A stretch of 64,000 nucleotides of DNA from Streptomyces fagopyri (GTDB taxonomy: Bacteria > Actinomycetota > Actinomycetes > Streptomycetales > Streptomycetaceae), in contig NZ_CP045643.1 of assembly GCF_009498275.1 (NCBI RefSeq), forward strand, positions 7,006,001 to 7,070,000. Direction: 5' to 3'. Of this stretch, positions 61,317-64,000 are shown one piece after another (position 1 is the first letter of the stretch; each line of letters begins with the position of its first letter). Made by a program: the position numbers and the translations under genes. The notes beneath the pieces were generated by a model, which saw only the letters and a program-made list of their open reading frames with translations, had not been told where the DNA came from and did no database searches.

Positions 61317-61538
61317 GTGGCCGAGACTCTGAAGAAGGGCAGCCGGGTAACCGGCGCCGCGCGCGACAAGCTCGCGGCAGACCTGAAGAAGAAGTACGAC
61401 TCCGGTGCGAGCATCCGAGCGCTGGCCGAAGAGACCGGCCGTTCGTATGGCTTCGTGCACCGGATGCTCAGCGAGTCGGGCGTCACGCTTCGTGGGCGTG
61501 GCGGAGCGACGAGGGGCAAGAAGGCCGCCTCGGCCTGA
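61317..61538 (+). CDS. gbn: Nucleoid-associated protein Gbn (GATC-binding), small HTH
   Basis: 73 residues. Basic N-terminus (AETLKKGSRVTGAARDKLAADLKKKYDSG), then an HTH (ASIRALAEETGRSYGFVHRMLSESGVTLRGRGG) and a Lys/Ala tail. It matches SCO1839/Gbn, an actinobacterial nucleoid protein that binds GATC motifs and influences development and antibiotic production in S. coelicolor (recalled). GTG at 61317 has GAGGAG 6 bases upstream. It lies between an ABC-F and an enoyl-CoA hydratase gene, as I recall for S. coelicolor. Confidence 0.9.
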   Translation: MAETLKKGSRVTGAARDKLAADLKKKYDSGASIRALAEETGRSYGFVHRMLSESGVTLRGRGGATRGKKAASA

Positions 61539-61568
61539 GGCCGGGCGTCCCCATCGGCTTCGGTGGTG

Positions 61569-61602
61569 ACCACCCGGTCGGTCGGGTGATCGACCGGGTG
61601 GT
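61569..61602. terminator. Inverted repeat after gbn
   Basis: Exact 12-bp arms ACCACCCGGTCG (61569-61580) and CGACCGGGTGGT (61591-61602) with a 10-base loop. It follows gbn by 30 bases and precedes the hydratase promoter; the GATC at 61589-61592 spans the loop/right-arm boundary. Confidence 0.6.
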
Positions 61603-61675
61603 TACTGTGCAGTCACTTAGGTGTGTTCCCTCGCGGGTACGCGCCTGATCGGACCGCACCCACCGGAGGCAGCCC

Positions 61676-62479
61676 ATGGCTTCGCTCGACAAGGATCTCG
61701 ACCCGGTACTCGACAAGGACGGCGTACGGCTCACCGTCGACGACGCGATCGCCACGGTGACGCTGACCAACGCGGCCAAGCGCAACGCCCAGAGTCCCGC
61801 TCTGTGGCGGGCGTTGACGGAGGCCGGACGGTCACTGCCGGGCACCGTCCGGGTGGTCGTCCTGCGCGCCGAGGGCAAGTCGTTCTCGGCCGGACTCGAC
61901 CGGCAGGCGTTCACGCCCGAGGGCTTCGACGGCGAGCCGTCGTTCATCGACCTCGCGCGCGGTACGGATGCCGAACTCGACGCGACCATCGCCGAGTACC
62001 AGGAGGCGTTCACCTGGTGGCGGCGCAGCGACGTCGTGTCCATCGCCGCCGTGCAGGGGCACGCTATCGGAGCCGGGTTCCAGCTCGCCCTCGCCTGTGA
62101 CCTGCGCGTCGTCGCCGACGACGTGCAGTTCGCCATGCGCGAGACCAGCCTCGGGCTCGTGCCCGACCTCACCGGGACGCACCCGCTGGTCGGCCTGGTC
62201 GGCTACGCCCGCGCGCTGGAGATCTGCGCGACGGGCCGCGTCGTGGCGGCAGAGGAGGCCGAGCGCACCGGTCTCGCCAACCTCGCGGTCGCGGCCGGCG
62301 AGCTCGACGACGCGGTACGGGACCTCGCCGCCGCCCTGCTCGCGGCGCCGCGCGACGCCGTCATCGAGACCAAGGCGCTGCTGCGGGGGGCGCGGGAGCG
62401 CACGTACGAGGAGCAGCGCCGCGCCGAGCGCGCCGCCCAGGCCCGGCGCCTGCGGGACCTCGCCGGCGTGGGGGACTGA
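61676..62479 (+). CDS. Enoyl-CoA hydratase/isomerase family protein
   Basis: 267 residues of crotonase fold. Oxyanion hole motifs are LRAEGKSFSAGLDRQAF and VQGHAIGAGFQLALACDLRV, with FAMRETSLGLVPDLTGTHPL next. The usual hydratase Glu positions are partly replaced (Thr-Ser at RETSLGLVPD), so the reaction could be isomerase, hydrolase or unassigned. ATG follows GGAGGCAGCCC. Single gene between gbn and a converging gene. Confidence 0.92.
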   Translation: MASLDKDLDPVLDKDGVRLTVDDAIATVTLTNAAKRNAQSPALWRALTEAGRSLPGTVRVVVLRAEGKSFSAGLDRQAFTPEGFDGEPSFIDLARGTDAELDATIAEYQEAFTWWRRSDVVSIAAVQGHAIGAGFQLALACDLRVVADDVQFAMRETSLGLVPDLTGTHPLVGLVGYARALEICATGRVVAAEEAERTGLANLAVAAGELDDAVRDLAAALLAAPRDAVIETKALLRGARERTYEEQRRAERAAQARRLRDLAGVGD

Positions 62480-62553
62480 GACCGTCCTGCGGCGGCGGGG
62501 CGGGAGAGGGGTCGCTCGCTCGGTCCCCCGCGTCGCCGGACACCGACGCGCCG

Positions 62554-63357
62554 TCAACGCACGTCGGTGACCAGTACGGCCACCGACGGGACATCCGGCA
62601 GGGCCTCGGCGACGCGGGCCCTGACCGCCCGAGCGACGTCGGCCGCCCGTCCGGCGGCCGAGACCGCGACCTCGACCCGGACGTGACGGCGCGGCAGCGC
62701 CGGGTCCGTACCGCGGACCTCGGCGAAGCGGACCGGACGGCCCAGCGCGCCCGCCAGACCGTCCACACCCGGGACGGACAGGACGGCGGCCGTCACACGC
62801 GCCACCTCGGCCGAGTCGGCCCCGCCGACCGGACCGGGCCCCGCACCCGCGATCGGCCCGCCCACCGGCGCCCGCCCGCCGGCCGGGCCCGGTTCGGCCG
62901 GACCCCGGTCGCCGTGGTCCACGGCGACCGGGGGCGGCGCGTCGGTGTCCAGCAGTCCCGTCACCCGCAGGTCCACCTCCGTGACCATGAGCCCCAGACG
63001 CTCCGTCGCCGCCGCGGCCAGGGCCGAACGCAACCGGGCCGCCGCAGCCGGGAGCGGTTCGCCGCCCGGCGCCGACGGGTCCGCCGACGCGGCGAACTCC
63101 CCGGTGACGCGGAGCGGACCCGGCGGCAGCGCGCCCGGCGGAGGCGGCACCGCGGGCTCGTACGTCTGTTCAGGGTCCGTGAGGGAGACCCGCAGCGCGC
63201 CGAGCCGGACACCGGGGACGCCGGCCGCCGCCCGCCGCAGCACCGCGCCGGCCGCCTCCTCGGTGATCCACGCGCCGTCGCGGCGGTGGCCGAGAGGGAG
63301 GAGTCGCCCCAGCCCGAGCCGCTGTCCTACCGCCCGGGTCCATCGCTCCGCCGTCAT
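62554..63357 (-). CDS. Streptomyces 'P10-like' protein with Asp23-type C-terminal domain
   Basis: About 267 residues. An N-terminal Arg-rich segment (ERWTRAVGQRLGLGRLLPLGHRRDGAWI), an Asp23-like module (ITEEAAGAVLRRAAAGVPGVRLGALRV), a Pro/Gly/Ala linker and a second module (VARVTAAVLSVPGVDGLAGALGRPVRF, RHVRVEVAVSAAGRAADVARAVRARVAEALPDVPSVAVLV). Databases call such Streptomyces proteins 'nucleopolyhedrovirus P10 family', a name without functional meaning. ATG at 63357 has GGAGG almost touching it; GTG at 63402 is an alternative. Divergent from the Asp23 gene. Confidence 0.78.
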   Translation of the reverse strand: MTAERWTRAVGQRLGLGRLLPLGHRRDGAWITEEAAGAVLRRAAAGVPGVRLGALRVSLTDPEQTYEPAVPPPPGALPPGPLRVTGEFAASADPSAPGGEPLPAAAARLRSALAAAATERLGLMVTEVDLRVTGLLDTDAPPPVAVDHGDRGPAEPGPAGGRAPVGGPIAGAGPGPVGGADSAEVARVTAAVLSVPGVDGLAGALGRPVRFAEVRGTDPALPRRHVRVEVAVSAAGRAADVARAVRARVAEALPDVPSVAVLVTDVR

Positions 63358-63444
63358 TCCTCCAGCCTGCCGTATCCCTGGCGCGCAATCGCGTAAGCGC
63401 ACTTAGTGTGGGCGGAGGAGGACGACCGAAAGGGACGTGCGGCG

Positions 63445-63921
63445 ATGACCGACATGACGGAGCGGAACCGGTCGGAGAGCCCCGAGGGCGAGACGCCCCA
63501 GACGCGTAGGACCACCCGGCGCGGCGGCGGCGATCCCGCCACCCGGGGACGGACCACCATCGCGGACGGCGTCGTGGAGAAGATCGCCGGACTCGCCGCC
63601 AGGGACGTGCTCGGCGTGCACGCCATGGGCAGTGGCCTGAGCCGCACCTTCGGGGCGGTGCGCGACCGGGTCCCGGGCAGCTCGAAGGCCGTCGCGAGGG
63701 GCGTCAAGGCCGAGGTCGGCGAGGTGCAGACCGCCCTGGACCTGGAGATCGTCGTCGAGTACGGGGTGTCGATCGCGGACGTGGCCCGCGCGGTCCGGGA
63801 GAACGTGATCACCGCCGTGGAGCGCATGACGGGCCTTGAGGTCGTCGAGGTCAACATCGCCGTGAGTGACGTGAAGCTTCCCGATGAAGAGGACGAGGAG
63901 CCGGAGTCGCGTCTCCAGTGA
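63445..63921 (+). CDS. Asp23/Gls24-family envelope stress protein
   Basis: 158 residues. A charged disordered N-terminus (ERNRSESPEGETPQTRRTTRRGG) precedes an Asp23 domain (IADGVVEKIAGLAARDVLGVHAMG, ALDLEIVVEYGVSIADVARAVRENVITAVERMTGLEVVEVNIAVSDVKL), ending in an acidic tail (DEEDEEPESRLQ). Asp23 proteins scaffold at the membrane and respond to cell-envelope stress. ATG at 63445 was chosen over one at 63406. Next to a small membrane protein gene, its usual partner. Confidence 0.92.
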   Translation: MTDMTERNRSESPEGETPQTRRTTRRGGGDPATRGRTTIADGVVEKIAGLAARDVLGVHAMGSGLSRTFGAVRDRVPGSSKAVARGVKAEVGEVQTALDLEIVVEYGVSIADVARAVRENVITAVERMTGLEVVEVNIAVSDVKLPDEEDEEPESRLQ

Positions 63922-63955
63922 CCGGACCCGGCCACCGAACTGCTGAGGAGCGCAC

Positions 63956-64000
63956 ATGAGCTTGGCCGTGATCGGCATGATCGCCGGAATGGCGCTGGGC
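63956..64000 (+). CDS. Small membrane protein after Asp23, 3' partial
   Basis: MSLAVIGMIAGMALG is visible before the window ends. GAGGAG precedes the ATG by 5 bases. The hydrophobic start and position after Asp23 match the short membrane proteins (DUF2273-like) that anchor Asp23 proteins; only 15 residues are present, so this is tentative. Confidence 0.6.
   Translation, partial: MSLAVIGMIAGMALG

Overview
This window looks like the chromosomal core of a Streptomyces. GC content is very high, GTG and TTG starts are common, genes sit behind GGAGG-type ribosome binding sites, and many are joined by ATGA or GTGA overlaps. The order (pectin genes, PBP, IclR/aldehyde dehydrogenase, ectABCD, amino-acid ABC transporter, cobalamin genes, Pit transporter, ABC-F, gbn, Asp23) matches what I recall of the S. 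coelicolor SCO18xx region. That synteny is from memory and has not been searched. No phage, insertion sequence, CRISPR array, rRNA or tRNA was recognised.

Layout. 1-7.6 kb: a plant cell-wall sugar locus on the + strand (ABC permease cut by the window edge, Gfo/Idh/MocA oxidoreductase, PmoA-like protein, GH43 glycosidase, sugar-binding lipoprotein, secreted pectate lyase, and what looks like a truncated pectin-esterase remnant). 7.9-18.6 kb: single genes (secreted HAD phosphatase, purine permease, class B PBP, GNAT, an IclR regulator divergent from an aldehyde dehydrogenase, a DUF1349 protein, a DsbA-like protein, a class V aminotransferase-fold protein). 18.7-22 kb: the ectABCD operon for ectoine and hydroxyectoine (- strand). 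22.3-24.1 kb: a DUF4097 protein divergent from a GbsR/MarR regulator with an extra N-terminal HTH. 24.4-29.5 kb: an aminotransferase divergent from an amino-acid ABC importer coupled to an amidohydrolase. 29.6-30.6 kb: an LAETG-anchored wall protein.

30.8-49.5 kb: a large cobalamin block on the - strand in two transcription units. cobD-cobQ-cobN-chlI/D-cobO-cobB-cobI follows a clear cobalamin riboswitch. cobM-cobL-cbiG/cobJ-cobH-cbiX-cobC has no riboswitch that I can see. A divergent ZIP-family metal transporter separates them. Nearly all cob genes overlap by 1-11 bases, which implies translational coupling.

49.6-64 kb: a Pit phosphate transporter with a small membrane partner behind a PHO box, a GH25 lysozyme, a class II aldolase, an alpha/beta hydrolase, a noncoding 34-bp minisatellite, an unknown 469-residue protein, a VOC protein, a zinc metallopeptidase, a PQQ-like membrane protein, an ABC-F ATPase preceded by a leaderless 7-codon mini-ORF, the nucleoid protein Gbn with a dense GATC cluster upstream, an enoyl-CoA hydratase, and the start of an Asp23/Gls24 envelope-stress group.

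No single gene cluster here is clearly a new system. The most novel-looking signals are noncoding or regulatory: the 34-bp array, the MAILLAH mini-ORF, the GATC cluster, the double-HTH GbsR regulator with TTGCA boxes, and low-complexity insertions in CobL and the PQQ-like protein.
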